A DNA stretch of 64,000 nucleotides from Bacteroidia bacterium (GCA_030429205.1 JAUICZ010000001.1:1106806-1170805); one strand, 5' to 3'; counted from the stretch's first letter, positions 37,335 through 46,691 are shown. The notes: generated by a model from the sequence alone, not told the origin. Numbers and translations: made by a program.

Positions 37335-37611
37335 TTACTTCTTTTTCCGCAAAAAGAAGTAACAAGAAAAGGCGCCGAGACCTAAAGCTTCAACGGTCTC
37401 GGTTGTTACCTTGATGGGCTGTTGAGCTTCGGCACTGCCAGGCGGTAGTATTACTAGTTAAGAGAATAGCGTATTCATTGTTGATGCACAGTAGTACTAT
37501 AGTTACATCGGAGCAAGCCAAAATCTGGAGGTAATAAGATTTTGGTGTCTTTGAAGCCTGTGCTGAACTTGATTCAGTATCGTTCTTTCTTTAGACAAGT
37601 AAAGAAAGAAC
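37335..37611. repeat. Palindrome-rich intergenic element (REP/MITE-like)
   Basis: In the 390-base gap there are three perfect inverted repeats: TTACTTCTTTTT-CCGC-AAAAAGAAGTAA (37335-37362), CCGAGACC / GGTCTCGG (37375-37382 and 37395-37402) and GTTCTTTCTTTA-GACAAG-TAAAGAAAGAAC (37582-37611). The two outer hairpins are alike in size and composition and could be the ends of a small element. No gene is visible between them. The first hairpin could also terminate the small gene. Confidence 0.5.
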
Positions 37612-37715
37612 AGAGAAAAACTTTGGTGCTAAAAGAAAGAGGGGAGAATATAACACTAAACCAAGCACAGTATAACCATCTATATTTCACCTATCTTTAA
37701 ACAAACATTCAACTT

Positions 37716-38042
37716 ATGATAGCCAACACACCACAGCCACCATATTATGTAGTCATCTTTAGTAGTGTACGTACCGATGTAGAAGATGGATATCAGGAAA
37801 TGGCACAGGAGATGGAAGACCTCGCCAGGATACAACCCGGCTTTCTGGGTATGGAGCATGTACGAGAGAACGGTTTAGGGCTCACCCTATCTTACTGGCA
37901 AAGCGAAGAGGCTATTAAAAGCTGGAAAGAGAATGAGCGGCATATGCTGGCGCAAAGCTATGGCAAGGCAAAATGGTATCGTGCATACAAAACACGCGTA
38001 TGCAAGGTAGAGCGCGACTATGAGTTTTTTACTTCCTTATAA
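37716..38042 (+). CDS. Antibiotic biosynthesis monooxygenase (ABM) domain protein
   Basis: This 108-residue single-domain protein has the ferredoxin-like ABM pattern: YYVVIFSSVRTD, then QPGFLGMEHVRENG and LTLSYWQSEEAIKSWKEN. Family members are heme-degrading or quinone-type monooxygenases, or of unknown function. It precedes the two Crp/Fnr genes by 41 bases, but a separate promoter lies in between. The substrate is not predictable. Confidence 0.85.
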   Translation: MIANTPQPPYYVVIFSSVRTDVEDGYQEMAQEMEDLARIQPGFLGMEHVRENGLGLTLSYWQSEEAIKSWKENERHMLAQSYGKAKWYRAYKTRVCKVERDYEFFTSL

Positions 38043-38056
38043 ACTGCTATTTCTTG

Positions 38057-38064
38057 TATATTTG
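38057..38064 (+). promoter_or_regulatory. -7 element of the Crp/Fnr pair
   Basis: TATATTTG matches TAnnTTTG and lies 20 bases before the ATG at 38084, giving a leader of about 15 bases. Confidence 0.5.
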
Positions 38065-38083
38065 AATACATAATATACCCCTC

Positions 38084-38662
38084 ATGCACGACGTACTCAG
38101 AAATTTTATTAAAGAATTTGGTATGCTCACTGATGGCGAGATAGACATCATTGTAGATAATGCCAATATCAAATCGTTCAAAAAAGGCACGGTGCTTTTG
38201 CGCGAAGGGCAGGTAGCCCGCGAGTGTTATTTCGTTTTAAAAGGGCTCGTGCGCGAGTACTACATTAAAGACGGCGAAGAAAGAACCACCAACTTTTTTA
38301 CAGAGCTGGAGCCGGTGAATTCTTTTACCAGCCATACCAGCGGTAAAGCCTCCAAACATTTTTTGGTGTGTGTAGAAGACTGTGCACTGACCGTAGGTAA
38401 CGATTCTCTTGAACAGGAAATGTGCCAACGCATACCAAGGCTGGAATCTATCATCCGTCAGGAGGTGGAGAACAACACAGGTAAAATGCAGGACGAGATG
38501 GCGAAGTTCATTACGTCTACCCCCGAGGAGTTATATGCCGACTTGGTAGAAAACCGCCCCGAACTGCTGAACCGTGTACCGCAACACCAGATTGCCAGCT
38601 ACTTAGGCGTAAAGCCCGAGACACTCAGCAGAATAAGAAAAAGGATGCTCACCGCTAAGTAA
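38084..38662 (+). CDS. Crp/Fnr family transcription regulator, paralogue 1
   Basis: The 192-residue protein has a cyclic-nucleotide-binding-like beta-barrel (residues about 20-115: FKKGTVLLREGQVARECYFVLKGLVREYY), a long dimer helix, and a C-terminal winged helix (HQIASYLGVKPETLSRIRKRM). The recognition helix keeps the E-x-x-S-R pattern of FNR, which reads TTGA half-sites. No Fe-S cysteine set is present, so it is not an FNR oxygen sensor. A near copy follows after 35 bases. An FNR-like box TTGAC-N4-GTCAA stands upstream of the neighbouring dehydrogenase gene. Confidence 0.9.
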   Translation: MHDVLRNFIKEFGMLTDGEIDIIVDNANIKSFKKGTVLLREGQVARECYFVLKGLVREYYIKDGEERTTNFFTELEPVNSFTSHTSGKASKHFLVCVEDCALTVGNDSLEQEMCQRIPRLESIIRQEVENNTGKMQDEMAKFITSTPEELYADLVENRPELLNRVPQHQIASYLGVKPETLSRIRKRMLTAK

Positions 38663-38697
38663 ACAGCGTTTGTCTTTAATCAGTTAATACAATACTC

Positions 38698-39276
38698 ATG
38701 TACGACGAGGTCAGAAAATTTGTTGCCAATTTTGAAATGCTAACCCCTGAGGAGGTGGACATCATTGTAGACAACACCAACATCAGAGAATACAAGAAAG
38801 GAGACTTCATACTGCGCGAAGGGCAAATGGCAAAAGAATGCTACATGGTATTAAAGGGGCTTGTACGCGAATACTATATTGTAGATGGTGAAGAAAAGAC
38901 GACCAACTTTTTTTCAGAGATGGAACCTGTCAACTCTTTTTCCAGCCGCAAGAACAACATAGCCTCCAAACATTTTCTTGTTTGTGCGGAAGATTGTGCC
39001 GTAACCGTCAGCACCAACTCGCTGGAAGCAGAAATGTGCGCACTCATACCAAGGCTCGGGGGTATTATTAGAGATGCAGTAGAAAAAGAAACAGGGAAGA
39101 TGCAGGATGAAATGGCAAAATTTATCACTTCCACGCCCGAAGATCGGTATAAAGATTTGGTAGAAAACCGTCCCGAATTGTTGAACCGCGTACCGCAACA
39201 CCAGATAGCCAGCTACTTAGGTGTAAAGCCCGAGACACTCAGCCGAATAAGAAAAAGGATGCTTACCGCTAAATAA
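38698..39276 (+). CDS. Crp/Fnr family transcription regulator, paralogue 2
   Basis: This 192-residue protein has the same length as paralogue 1. The last 30 residues, including the whole recognition helix, are identical between the two, so both should bind the same DNA sites. The sensory barrels differ more (for instance SSRKNNIASKHFLVCAEDCAV), which suggests different signals converging on one regulon. It is the downstream partner in a likely two-gene operon and is convergent with the dehydrogenase gene, 16 bases away. Confidence 0.9.
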   Translation: MYDEVRKFVANFEMLTPEEVDIIVDNTNIREYKKGDFILREGQMAKECYMVLKGLVREYYIVDGEEKTTNFFSEMEPVNSFSSRKNNIASKHFLVCAEDCAVTVSTNSLEAEMCALIPRLGGIIRDAVEKETGKMQDEMAKFITSTPEDRYKDLVENRPELLNRVPQHQIASYLGVKPETLSRIRKRMLTAK

Positions 39277-39292
39277 ACATCCCTTCTCATTT

Positions 39293-40261
39293 TTATATAG
39301 AAAGAACCAGATTACCTCGCTTTCTGCCACTATCTACAACACGGTGGGCTTCCACTATATCTTCCATTGCATACCTGCGCTCAATTACAAAATTGTAACC
39401 CATCTCCGGTATTATTTCTGTCAACTCACGCAACATCTTGTTCAATTCCTTTACAGGTTTTAAACCTGTAGCATCAAACTTCGCTTTTTTACCCCTGAAC
39501 TTATTACCTAACATCGGTATCAAAACATCACAACTAAGCACCGGGCACATATATACACCATTTTCTGTCAATACCTTCTTCGATTTTCTAAAAGTAGTTT
39601 TTTCAACAGTGTCATATACCACATCGTACTGCACATTACCATTGGTAAAATCTTCTTGTGTGTAGTCTATTACATAGTCAGCTCCTAAGGATTTTACAAA
39701 CTCTACATTTCTTGTACTGCATACACCAGTTACCTCTGCACCCATATATTTAGCCAACTGTACAGCGGCCACACCCAAACTACCTGATGCCCCGTTAACC
39801 AGTACTTTCTGCCCTGCCTTTACTTGCCCTAAATTCTTCAGGAAATTCAAAGACGTTAAAGGACCATCACACATAATAGCAGCCTCTTCAAAAGACCAGA
39901 AGTCCGGCATTGGTAATACTACCCCTTCTGTTGATACGGTCACAAACTCTGCATTAGTACCAAATGCAGTTCCTGCTTCCCCAAACACAGCGTCACCCAC
40001 TTCATACCCTTGCACGTTACTACCCATGGCTGCAACTACACCTGCAAAACATGCTCCCGGTATATCGTTTTTAGGTTTTGATAACCCTAAAAACAACCTT
40101 GCCATTTTAGGTGTGCCACTACGCATCATTGCTCCTGCCCTGGAGATGCAAGCACCATGTACTTTGATCAATAATTCGTTGTCTTTCGGTGTTGGCATTG
40201 CAACCTCTTGTACTTGTAATACTTCAGGACCGCCATACTTTGTTACTACTACTGCTTTCAT
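39293..40261 (-). CDS. MDR-type NAD(P)-dependent dehydrogenase / quinone reductase
   Basis: This 322-residue medium-chain dehydrogenase has a GroES-like N-terminus (KAVVVTKYGGPEVLQV) and a Rossmann domain with KVLVNGASGSLGVAAVQLAKYMGAEV. The structural and catalytic zinc cysteines of alcohol dehydrogenase are absent, as in quinone/enone reductases. It reduces quinones or reactive carbonyls with NAD(P)H. Its promoter region holds two palindromes, one FNR-like, pointing to regulation by the adjacent Crp/Fnr pair and by a second factor. Confidence 0.88.
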   Translation of the reverse strand: MKAVVVTKYGGPEVLQVQEVAMPTPKDNELLIKVHGACISRAGAMMRSGTPKMARLFLGLSKPKNDIPGACFAGVVAAMGSNVQGYEVGDAVFGEAGTAFGTNAEFVTVSTEGVVLPMPDFWSFEEAAIMCDGPLTSLNFLKNLGQVKAGQKVLVNGASGSLGVAAVQLAKYMGAEVTGVCSTRNVEFVKSLGADYVIDYTQEDFTNGNVQYDVVYDTVEKTTFRKSKKVLTENGVYMCPVLSCDVLIPMLGNKFRGKKAKFDATGLKPVKELNKMLRELTEIIPEMGYNFVIERRYAMEDIVEAHRVVDSGRKRGNLVLSI

Positions 40262-40334
40262 TACTTATGCTTTTGCTTCTTTAATAATTGAGATTATGAA
40301 TACTATTAAACCCATGATTTTGATGTTTTTCAGA

Positions 40335-40411
40335 ACACAACGTTGTGTCTGTTTCAACTTCATGATGCAAAAGTATTGGCGCGCAAAAACCTGTGCATTG
40401 ACAAAAGTCAA
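40335..40411 (-). promoter_or_regulatory. Promoter of the MDR gene with FNR-like box and palindromic operator
   Basis: On the minus strand the -7 element TACTTTTG is at 40368-40375. The box TTGAC-AAAA-GTCAA (40398-40411) is centred near 40404.5, about 41 bases upstream of the expected start point; no TTTG is seen at the -33 spacing. Downstream of the start point lies a perfect 14-bp palindrome ACACAACGTTGTGT (40335-40348). The layout suggests activation by a Crp/Fnr protein from a class II position and repression by another regulator. Confidence 0.6.
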
Positions 40412-40459
40412 TAAATGAGAAAAGAGAGAAAATTTATTTAAGAATAGTATTACGGCTAA

Positions 40460-40981
40460 CTACTTAATAGCTCTAAAGGTTAAGCTAAGTCGTCCGTTAT
40501 CAGTATCAGCCTTAGGAATGGCATGCTGCCATTCATCTTGAATTTGTTGTATCATATATACCAAACATCCTGACACTAAGTTGTAATTCAAATATTTTTC
40601 GGGGTCTGTTATATTGCGAAACCTCAACGCCCTCGTTGCTCCGAGTGAAACTATAGCCACTCCCGTATTATCCTCTAAAATGTCAGTTTGGTCAGAATGG
40701 TAACCCATTTTCGACTTACCATCCATATAATAATTAATAAGACAATTATTAGGCTTGAAGCCAACAACGGTTTCCAGTTTATTGATAATGGCTTCTAATT
40801 CGGGTAAAAACTCCCGGTAAGGGTAATGGATCTGTGAATAATTATAGGCTTTACCAAAGCTGGCGGTTTTACGAGCTTTCATTCTTTCATCCCAGTCCAC
40901 CTTTTCGATCAACGTATCAAAAATGCTGCCCGGGTTTTCTATAAAATCTTCTATGTGTAATATTCCATCCATAACTACCAT
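40460..40981 (-). CDS. alkB: AlkB-like 2-oxoglutarate/Fe(II) dioxygenase
   Basis: The 173-residue protein carries the dioxygenase iron ligands H-x-D (MGYHSDQTD) and a distal His (EWQHAIPK), followed by the 2-oxoglutarate-binding arginines in GRLSLTFR. NYYMDGKSKMGYHSD is the classical AlkB signature. It should oxidatively demethylate alkylated DNA or RNA bases. ATG at 40972 (three codons in) is an equally good start. It stands between unrelated genes on the same strand. Confidence 0.9.
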   Translation of the reverse strand: MVVMDGILHIEDFIENPGSIFDTLIEKVDWDERMKARKTASFGKAYNYSQIHYPYREFLPELEAIINKLETVVGFKPNNCLINYYMDGKSKMGYHSDQTDILEDNTGVAIVSLGATRALRFRNITDPEKYLNYNLVSGCLVYMIQQIQDEWQHAIPKADTDNGRLSLTFRAIK

Positions 40982-41014
40982 TGTAAGATACGGATATACT
41001 CATTACAAAGAATA

Positions 41015-42169
41015 CTAACTCAACACAGGATGCCGCTTAAATTCTTTATTCCTGTTAAACAGGTAACGATAGGTAGCCAGTCTACGGCTAACAGTAGTAC
41101 CTAAGCTTTCAGCTATTTTCATCATCTTGGGGTTCCAATCGCCTATCCACTGCATTTCAAAATCTTCGTAGAGTCGTTTCCCCTGTATCACATTGGCAGC
41201 TTCTACTATCAGGTAACCGTCTACTCCTTTACTCTGAAACTCAGGTATCACTCCGAACACCAAACCTGTAAAGCGGTTAGGCTTGTTAAAGCTTTTCATC
41301 CATAGCAAGCGTAGCTTTTGCAGCAAGCCCAGTTTGCCATTAAAATGTTTGAAGAATTGGTTCACATCGGGCAGGTTGATCCAAAAGGCAACAGGCTCAT
41401 CTTTATAATAGGCAAACCACATTACCTCTTCATCCATTACAGGTTTCATGCCCGCCATCATTTTGGTAACAGTACGGTCGTCTATTTGCTTACCACCAAA
41501 GTGCGATGCCCATGCTTTGTTGTAGATATAGGCAAAGTCTTTCCCGTATTTATCCAGCTCTGCTTTTTTAATGTGTCTGGCACTGAAGTTTTTATCCTGA
41601 CTTACCTCGTCGTGCGTGTGGTAAAATTTATCCTGTAGCTTGTTCTGTACTTTTAAAGAATAGCACAGCTGGTAGTAAAAAACCTGAAAGCCGTAACGCT
41701 CAAACAGTTGCTGATAATACGGTCGGTTATAGTTCATTTTATACAGCGGCTCTTGAAAGCCCTCTACCTGTAGCCCCCACCAGCTATCGCGCTCTCCAAA
41801 GTTGATAGGGCCATCCATCGCCTCCATACCTTGCTCTTGTAACCATTGCTTACAATGGTCAAACATATGGTTGGCAGCACCCTGGTCATCGACGCACTCA
41901 AAAAAGCCTATGCCACCTGTTGGCTGGTCTTCTTTATACTTCTTGTTGACGAATGCCGCAATTCTCCCGATCACCTTGCCTTGCTCGTTCTTCAATATCC
42001 AACGCTTGCAAACACCTTTTCTGAAGGCTTTGTTCTTTTGTTCGTCAAAAACCTCTTCTATGTCTTTATCCAGCGGGCGTATCCAGTTGGGGTCATCCTT
42101 ATATATATCTACGGCTAGTTCTCTGAATAGCTTCTTATCTGCTTCTGTATGTACTTCGTGCATCTGCAT
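41015..42169 (-). CDS. GNAT-type N-acetyltransferase-like protein (YghO style)
   Basis: The 384-residue protein has a first half with KRWILKNEQGKVIGRIAAFVNKKY and GGIGFFECVDDQGAANHMFDHCKQWL, a GNAT-like core, and a second half with NRFTGLVFGVIPEFQSKGVDGYLI, an acetyl-CoA-loop-like stretch. Family members are conserved in Bacteroidota without a known substrate. I chose ATG 42169 because a TATCTTTG promoter element at 42198-42205 puts transcription start just after the upstream in-frame start at 42208. Confidence 0.7.
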   Translation of the reverse strand: MQMHEVHTEADKKLFRELAVDIYKDDPNWIRPLDKDIEEVFDEQKNKAFRKGVCKRWILKNEQGKVIGRIAAFVNKKYKEDQPTGGIGFFECVDDQGAANHMFDHCKQWLQEQGMEAMDGPINFGERDSWWGLQVEGFQEPLYKMNYNRPYYQQLFERYGFQVFYYQLCYSLKVQNKLQDKFYHTHDEVSQDKNFSARHIKKAELDKYGKDFAYIYNKAWASHFGGKQIDDRTVTKMMAGMKPVMDEEVMWFAYYKDEPVAFWINLPDVNQFFKHFNGKLGLLQKLRLLWMKSFNKPNRFTGLVFGVIPEFQSKGVDGYLIVEAANVIQGKRLYEDFEMQWIGDWNPKMMKIAESLGTTVSRRLATYRYLFNRNKEFKRHPVLS

Positions 42170-42197
42170 GGCTAAAACCAAATCAATTCTACCATGC

Positions 42198-42205
42198 AAA
42201 GATAA
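42198..42205 (-). promoter_or_regulatory. -7 element of the GNAT gene
   Basis: TATCTTTG on the minus strand, 28 bases before the chosen ATG; it decides against the longer start. Confidence 0.5.
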
Positions 42206-42298
42206 CACCTTGCCTATTAGTTAAAATATTCCCAACTATTCATTAGCCTTAATCATATACTTATCAACCCGTTATATTTTTTCTTAGTTTGCATACTT

Positions 42299-44329
42299 AT
42301 GCTTTGGCTGTGGATCATACTGGCATTATTACTGGCTGGCGTTGCGGGGTACTTCTCGTATCGGGCAGACCAAAGGCGTGCCGTAGACCGTCCGTGGATT
42401 TTAGCAGCACTGAGAGGTGCGGTTGTTTTCCTAACCGCTCTGCTGCTATTAGCACCTGTATTTACCATTTCTAAGAACGATACGCTGAAACCTATAGTTG
42501 TAATGCTGCAAGACAACTCTCGTTCTATAGCAAATGCATTGGGAGCAGACAGTACTGCTTATCAAAAAAACATGACCGACCTGATCGGCCGATTGAGTGA
42601 TGATTACAAAGTAGTTATCTGGAATCTGGATGGAAACTCATCGCAAGACAGTTTGTTCCGATACAATAATGAGGTAACAGACATTACTACTGCGTTGGAT
42701 AAAGTACAGGAGTTTTACGGCACACAAAACTTAGGCGCTGTTGTATTAGCAACAGACGGACTGTACAACCAAGGGGTAAACCCAAACGACCATCAGTTAT
42801 CAAAAGGTAGTTTATATACCATTGGTATTGGTGATACTACTACACAAAAAGACATCAGGATAGCACGTACTTATGCTAACAAAACGGTATCGCTGAATAA
42901 CACCTTCGAGATACGTGCAGATATTGTAGCTGACAAATCGAGAGGGTATAACAACACCATCCGTGTTACAGAGAATGGCAATGCATTAGGCAGCACAACG
43001 GTCAGCATTAATACAGATAATTACGACCGTTCTGTCAGCTTCAACATTAAAGCAGATAAAGCGGGGTTGCATCACTATGTCATCACTGCTCCTGCGCAAG
43101 ACGGAGAAGTGAACACCACCAATAACAGGCGCGATGTATTTGTAGAGGTAGTAGACGAACAGAAACACATACTTATAGCCGGCTATGCGCCACACCCGGA
43201 TATTAAAGCCATTACTTCTGCACTTAGCGGGTTAGAGAATTACAAGATAACAGTACGTACAGGAAATGATCTGCCCAGCCTTTTGGACGATTATGACATA
43301 CTGATACTGCAACAACTACCGGGGAGAAATTATAAGTACAACCCAACCCTACAAAAAACGAATAAGCCCACCTGGTACATACTGGGTCCGCAAAGCGACA
43401 ATGCTGCACTTACAACAATGAAGAAACCGGCAGCGCTCAACATCAACCCGCAAAGTACACGCTACATATATCCTAAGTACAACAGAACTTTCAATGCCTT
43501 TACCCTGCCTAAAAACATTGCTGAGGTGACGGATAAAATGCCACCGCTGCTTATTGCCGGCGGCATGATAAAACCATTCCCACAATCGCAAACATTGTTT
43601 ACAGATAAAGGTGGTAACGGTACTCCTTTATGGACATTATTACAAGGTAAAACACCTACAGCCATGCTCACCGCAGATGGTTTGTGGCGCTGGCGCATGT
43701 ACGAGTACAAGAACTTTGGCAATACAGAGGTGATAGATGAATGCATCCGTAAGACCGTCGCTTTCTTATCAACAGCTGACAACAAAAAAACATTCAGGGT
43801 TACACAACCTAAATATATATGGAACGATCAGGAGGCAATATACTTCAACGCCTATGTGCTGAATGCAAATGGTGAGAATATAAACGAGCCCGAAGTGACA
43901 CTCACCATCAGCGACAGTAGCGGTAACGAAGAGGTGTTTTCTTTTGAACGTAGCGGTAGCAACTACCAGCTAAATATTGGGGTACGTGCAGGTGGCACCT
44001 ATATGTATGTGGCCAAAACACAATACGGTGGCAGAACCCATACAGAAACAGGTAGTTTTCATATAGAAAGCATACCGCTGGAGTTAATGGAAACGGGTGC
44101 CGACTACGCGGGCTTATACAGCCTTGCTCAAAAGAACAATGGTGTCTTCTTTACTAGTCAACAGCTAGCATCTGTATACGATAGCATTACCAACAACATC
44201 AACATAAAACCTGTTATTGAAACCAATATAGAGACGGTACCACTGATTGACAGAAAGTGGTTCTTCTTTTTAATACTGCTGTTTGCTGTGGCTGAATGGT
44301 TGCTACGTAAGTACTGGCTGGCGCAGTAA
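42299..44329 (+). CDS. VWA-domain membrane protein
   Basis: The 676-residue protein has two N-terminal membrane helices (residues about 1-22 and 36-55), a von Willebrand A domain with the metal site QDNSRSI (DxSxS) at about 73-80 and ATDGLYNQG, two Ig-like regions, and a C-terminal helix (WFFFLILLFAVAEWLL). The topology resembles Bat/glutamine-amidotransferase-like VWA proteins that sit in the inner membrane with the VWA domain facing outward. It probably supports envelope protein assembly or stress functions. It stands alone, convergent with the exonuclease gene. Confidence 0.8.
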   Translation: MLWLWIILALLLAGVAGYFSYRADQRRAVDRPWILAALRGAVVFLTALLLLAPVFTISKNDTLKPIVVMLQDNSRSIANALGADSTAYQKNMTDLIGRLSDDYKVVIWNLDGNSSQDSLFRYNNEVTDITTALDKVQEFYGTQNLGAVVLATDGLYNQGVNPNDHQLSKGSLYTIGIGDTTTQKDIRIARTYANKTVSLNNTFEIRADIVADKSRGYNNTIRVTENGNALGSTTVSINTDNYDRSVSFNIKADKAGLHHYVITAPAQDGEVNTTNNRRDVFVEVVDEQKHILIAGYAPHPDIKAITSALSGLENYKITVRTGNDLPSLLDDYDILILQQLPGRNYKYNPTLQKTNKPTWYILGPQSDNAALTTMKKPAALNINPQSTRYIYPKYNRTFNAFTLPKNIAEVTDKMPPLLIAGGMIKPFPQSQTLFTDKGGNGTPLWTLLQGKTPTAMLTADGLWRWRMYEYKNFGNTEVIDECIRKTVAFLSTADNKKTFRVTQPKYIWNDQEAIYFNAYVLNANGENINEPEVTLTISDSSGNEEVFSFERSGSNYQLNIGVRAGGTYMYVAKTQYGGRTHTETGSFHIESIPLELMETGADYAGLYSLAQKNNGVFFTSQQLASVYDSITNNINIKPVIETNIETVPLIDRKWFFFLILLFAVAEWLLRKYWLAQ

Positions 44330-44330
44330 T

Positions 44331-45704
44331 TTACTCGTAAGAGATACACTTTTCGGGAAAATCGTTGGCATGCTTAAATACCAGATTGCGTATATAGTCG
44401 TTATCCTGAAAAGGCTCTAAGGTTTTCTCGAGCTCATCAATATCTTCCAACACATTTTCGTTTTTGATGTAACCCATACCAGAGAAGCTACCTTGTTTTA
44501 CGAGTATGCAGCTTTGCTCTTTTCTGCCCATACCTTTATCAAGCAAAACAAAAGTTGGTAATTGCTCTTGCAGGTATTGTACGGCTGCGTCTATTTTGGT
44601 GTTGTACTTTTCTACATCTTCAGAACCTAAACATGCACCTTCACAATATTCAGCATACATGCTATCACTACAATCATCGGTACGTGCCAGATTGCATAGG
44701 CGTGCACACAGTCCAAACTCCTGTATCAATTCTCTCACACGGTTATGCCCTTCTATAATGGTATTGAAAGTATATACCGGCTTGAATACGTTTTTGTTCT
44801 TTTCTATTGCAATACGCTTATAACCATTCTGGTCTTCGTACACATACAGTCCAAAACGCGGTATGTATCCGCGCTGGCTTCTGTTATGCGAAGGCCACAA
44901 CCTGCGTATCTCCGTACTTTCCAGTATCTGCGCCATCAAATCTGTAGCACATTCTGTATAAGTGATCTTATGTATCTCTTTTAAGAAATCCTGCTTTTGC
45001 CTGCTGGGTTTGTTATTGCTGAAGTGGCTCTTTACGCGCTTATTCAGGTTCACGGCCTTACCCACATATATTACCTTGCCTTTTGCATTGTGAAAGTAAT
45101 ATACCCCTGGCATCATCGGCAGTTTTTCTACCTGCTCAGCAGGAACGTTAGGTGGCAAGTATTGCTCTTTGTTGCGGCCTTTCAGCATGTTTTGTATCTC
45201 ACCCTTCAGGTCTTTTGCTACCAACATACCAAAGAGTTCTGCCGTTGCGGTAGCATCACCACCGGCCCTGTGCGCATTAGTGAGTGGTATACCTACCTGA
45301 TGACACAACTTACCTAAGCTATAGCTTTTTAAACCAGGCAATATCTTTCTGGACAGGCGTACCGTACATAGCTTTTTAGTATTCAGCTCGTATCCCACTT
45401 CTGCCAGTTGATGTTTCAGGAAACTATAATCGAAATTGACGTTGTGCGCAACAAATACTTTGTCTTTCAACAGGTTGTATATCTCCCCTGCCACCTCTTC
45501 AAAATCAGGGGCATCTGCCACCATCTCATTACTAATGCCGGTCAGCTTTTGTATGAAATAAGGGATCTCTTTATGGGGGTTAACCAGCGTCTCATATGTA
45601 TGCAATACCCGCATACCATCATGTACTACAACGGCCACCTCAGTTATACCATTTGCGGCGGCATAACTTCCCGTTGTTTCTATGTCAACAATTGCATACT
45701 GCAT
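44331..45704 (-). CDS. DEDDh exonuclease fused to GIY-YIG (UvrC-like) endonuclease
   Basis: The 457-residue fusion has residues 1-170 as a DnaQ-type 3'-5' exonuclease (AIVDIETTG, HNVNFDYSFLKH, AHRAGGDATATAEL), then a GIY-YIG nuclease (MPGVYYFHNAKGKVIYVGKAVNLNKRVKSH, about 200-280) and a UvrC-like region with cysteines (CARLCNLARTDDC, CEGACLG). Such fusions occur in Bacteroidota and actinobacteria and are thought to act in DNA repair or editing. The longer frame to 45830 was rejected because MQYAIVDIETTG is the natural start. Confidence 0.9.
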   Translation of the reverse strand: MQYAIVDIETTGSYAAANGITEVAVVVHDGMRVLHTYETLVNPHKEIPYFIQKLTGISNEMVADAPDFEEVAGEIYNLLKDKVFVAHNVNFDYSFLKHQLAEVGYELNTKKLCTVRLSRKILPGLKSYSLGKLCHQVGIPLTNAHRAGGDATATAELFGMLVAKDLKGEIQNMLKGRNKEQYLPPNVPAEQVEKLPMMPGVYYFHNAKGKVIYVGKAVNLNKRVKSHFSNNKPSRQKQDFLKEIHKITYTECATDLMAQILESTEIRRLWPSHNRSQRGYIPRFGLYVYEDQNGYKRIAIEKNKNVFKPVYTFNTIIEGHNRVRELIQEFGLCARLCNLARTDDCSDSMYAEYCEGACLGSEDVEKYNTKIDAAVQYLQEQLPTFVLLDKGMGRKEQSCILVKQGSFSGMGYIKNENVLEDIDELEKTLEPFQDNDYIRNLVFKHANDFPEKCISYE

Positions 45705-45785
45705 TTGATAATTAAAGATATAGAAAAACGCGCTGATAATTCTGCTATAGTTTTTATTAATTATATTGCAACGCAAATTTAATTT

Positions 45786-46688
45786 ATGGTAGCGTCTCCT
45801 ATAACAGGCAACAGTTCTACGCTTGTACATACTATACCTGTGCAGAGAATTATTGATGATTACAAAGACTTATACAATATTAGTATAGAACGTCATTTTG
45901 ACGGGATGAATAATGTTGAAGTATATAAATGTCCGGATACAGGATATCGTTTCTTTTATCCGTACTCTGTAATAGGAGATGAACAGCTATATGATGACTT
46001 ACAACAATACGACTGGTACTATCCTGAGTGGAAATGGGAGTACAACGAAGCACCCAAATATATAGATAAGGGGAGCAAGGTACTTGAAGTAGGCTGTGGA
46101 GAGGGCAACTTCTTAAAATATATTACTAAAGAACTGGATTGTGATGTAACTGGTATTGAGCTAAACGCACAAGCAGTTGAAAAAGGCAGAGCTGCAGGTT
46201 TGAACATGCATCAGGAGCTGGTACAAGACCATGCAATAAACCACGCAGGTGTATACGATGTTGTTTGCTTCTTTCAGGTATTAGAACATATAGCTGACAT
46301 AAAAGCTTTTTTAGACGCTTGTGTAAAATGTGTAAGACCTGGCGGAAGGGTTTTGATAGCAGTACCGAATAACGATCCCTATTTTCATAAAGTGATCAAA
46401 GACTATGCACTTAATATTCCACCACACCATATGGGATGGTGGAACACAGAAAGCCTTACTAAGATCGCCCCTTATTTTGGGTTGGAGGCTGATAAAGTGT
46501 ACTACGATAACATATCTACCGCTAATATACCCACACTAACCAACATATACATTAGCGAGAAAGCATACAAAAAACCATTGAAGCGCCAACTGATGCGTTT
46601 GATGAAACCCGTATACTGGGCATGGTTTTTACTAACTAAAAACACTATACCCGATAACCATATACTGGCAGTGTATACCAAGAAGTAA
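45786..46688 (+). CDS. Class I SAM-dependent methyltransferase
   Basis: The 300-residue protein contains SAM-binding motif I KVLEVGCGEGNFLKYI (about 97-112), then VTGIELNAQAVEKG, VVCFFQVLEHIADIKAFL and RPGGRVLIAVPN. The N-terminal 90 residues contain YKCPDTGYRFFYPYSVIGDEQLYDDL, as in methyltransferases that act on glycans or small molecules. The substrate is unknown. Confidence 0.9.
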   Translation: MVASPITGNSSTLVHTIPVQRIIDDYKDLYNISIERHFDGMNNVEVYKCPDTGYRFFYPYSVIGDEQLYDDLQQYDWYYPEWKWEYNEAPKYIDKGSKVLEVGCGEGNFLKYITKELDCDVTGIELNAQAVEKGRAAGLNMHQELVQDHAINHAGVYDVVCFFQVLEHIADIKAFLDACVKCVRPGGRVLIAVPNNDPYFHKVIKDYALNIPPHHMGWWNTESLTKIAPYFGLEADKVYYDNISTANIPTLTNIYISEKAYKKPLKRQLMRLMKPVYWAWFLLTKNTIPDNHILAVYTKK

Positions 46689-46691
46689 GGG

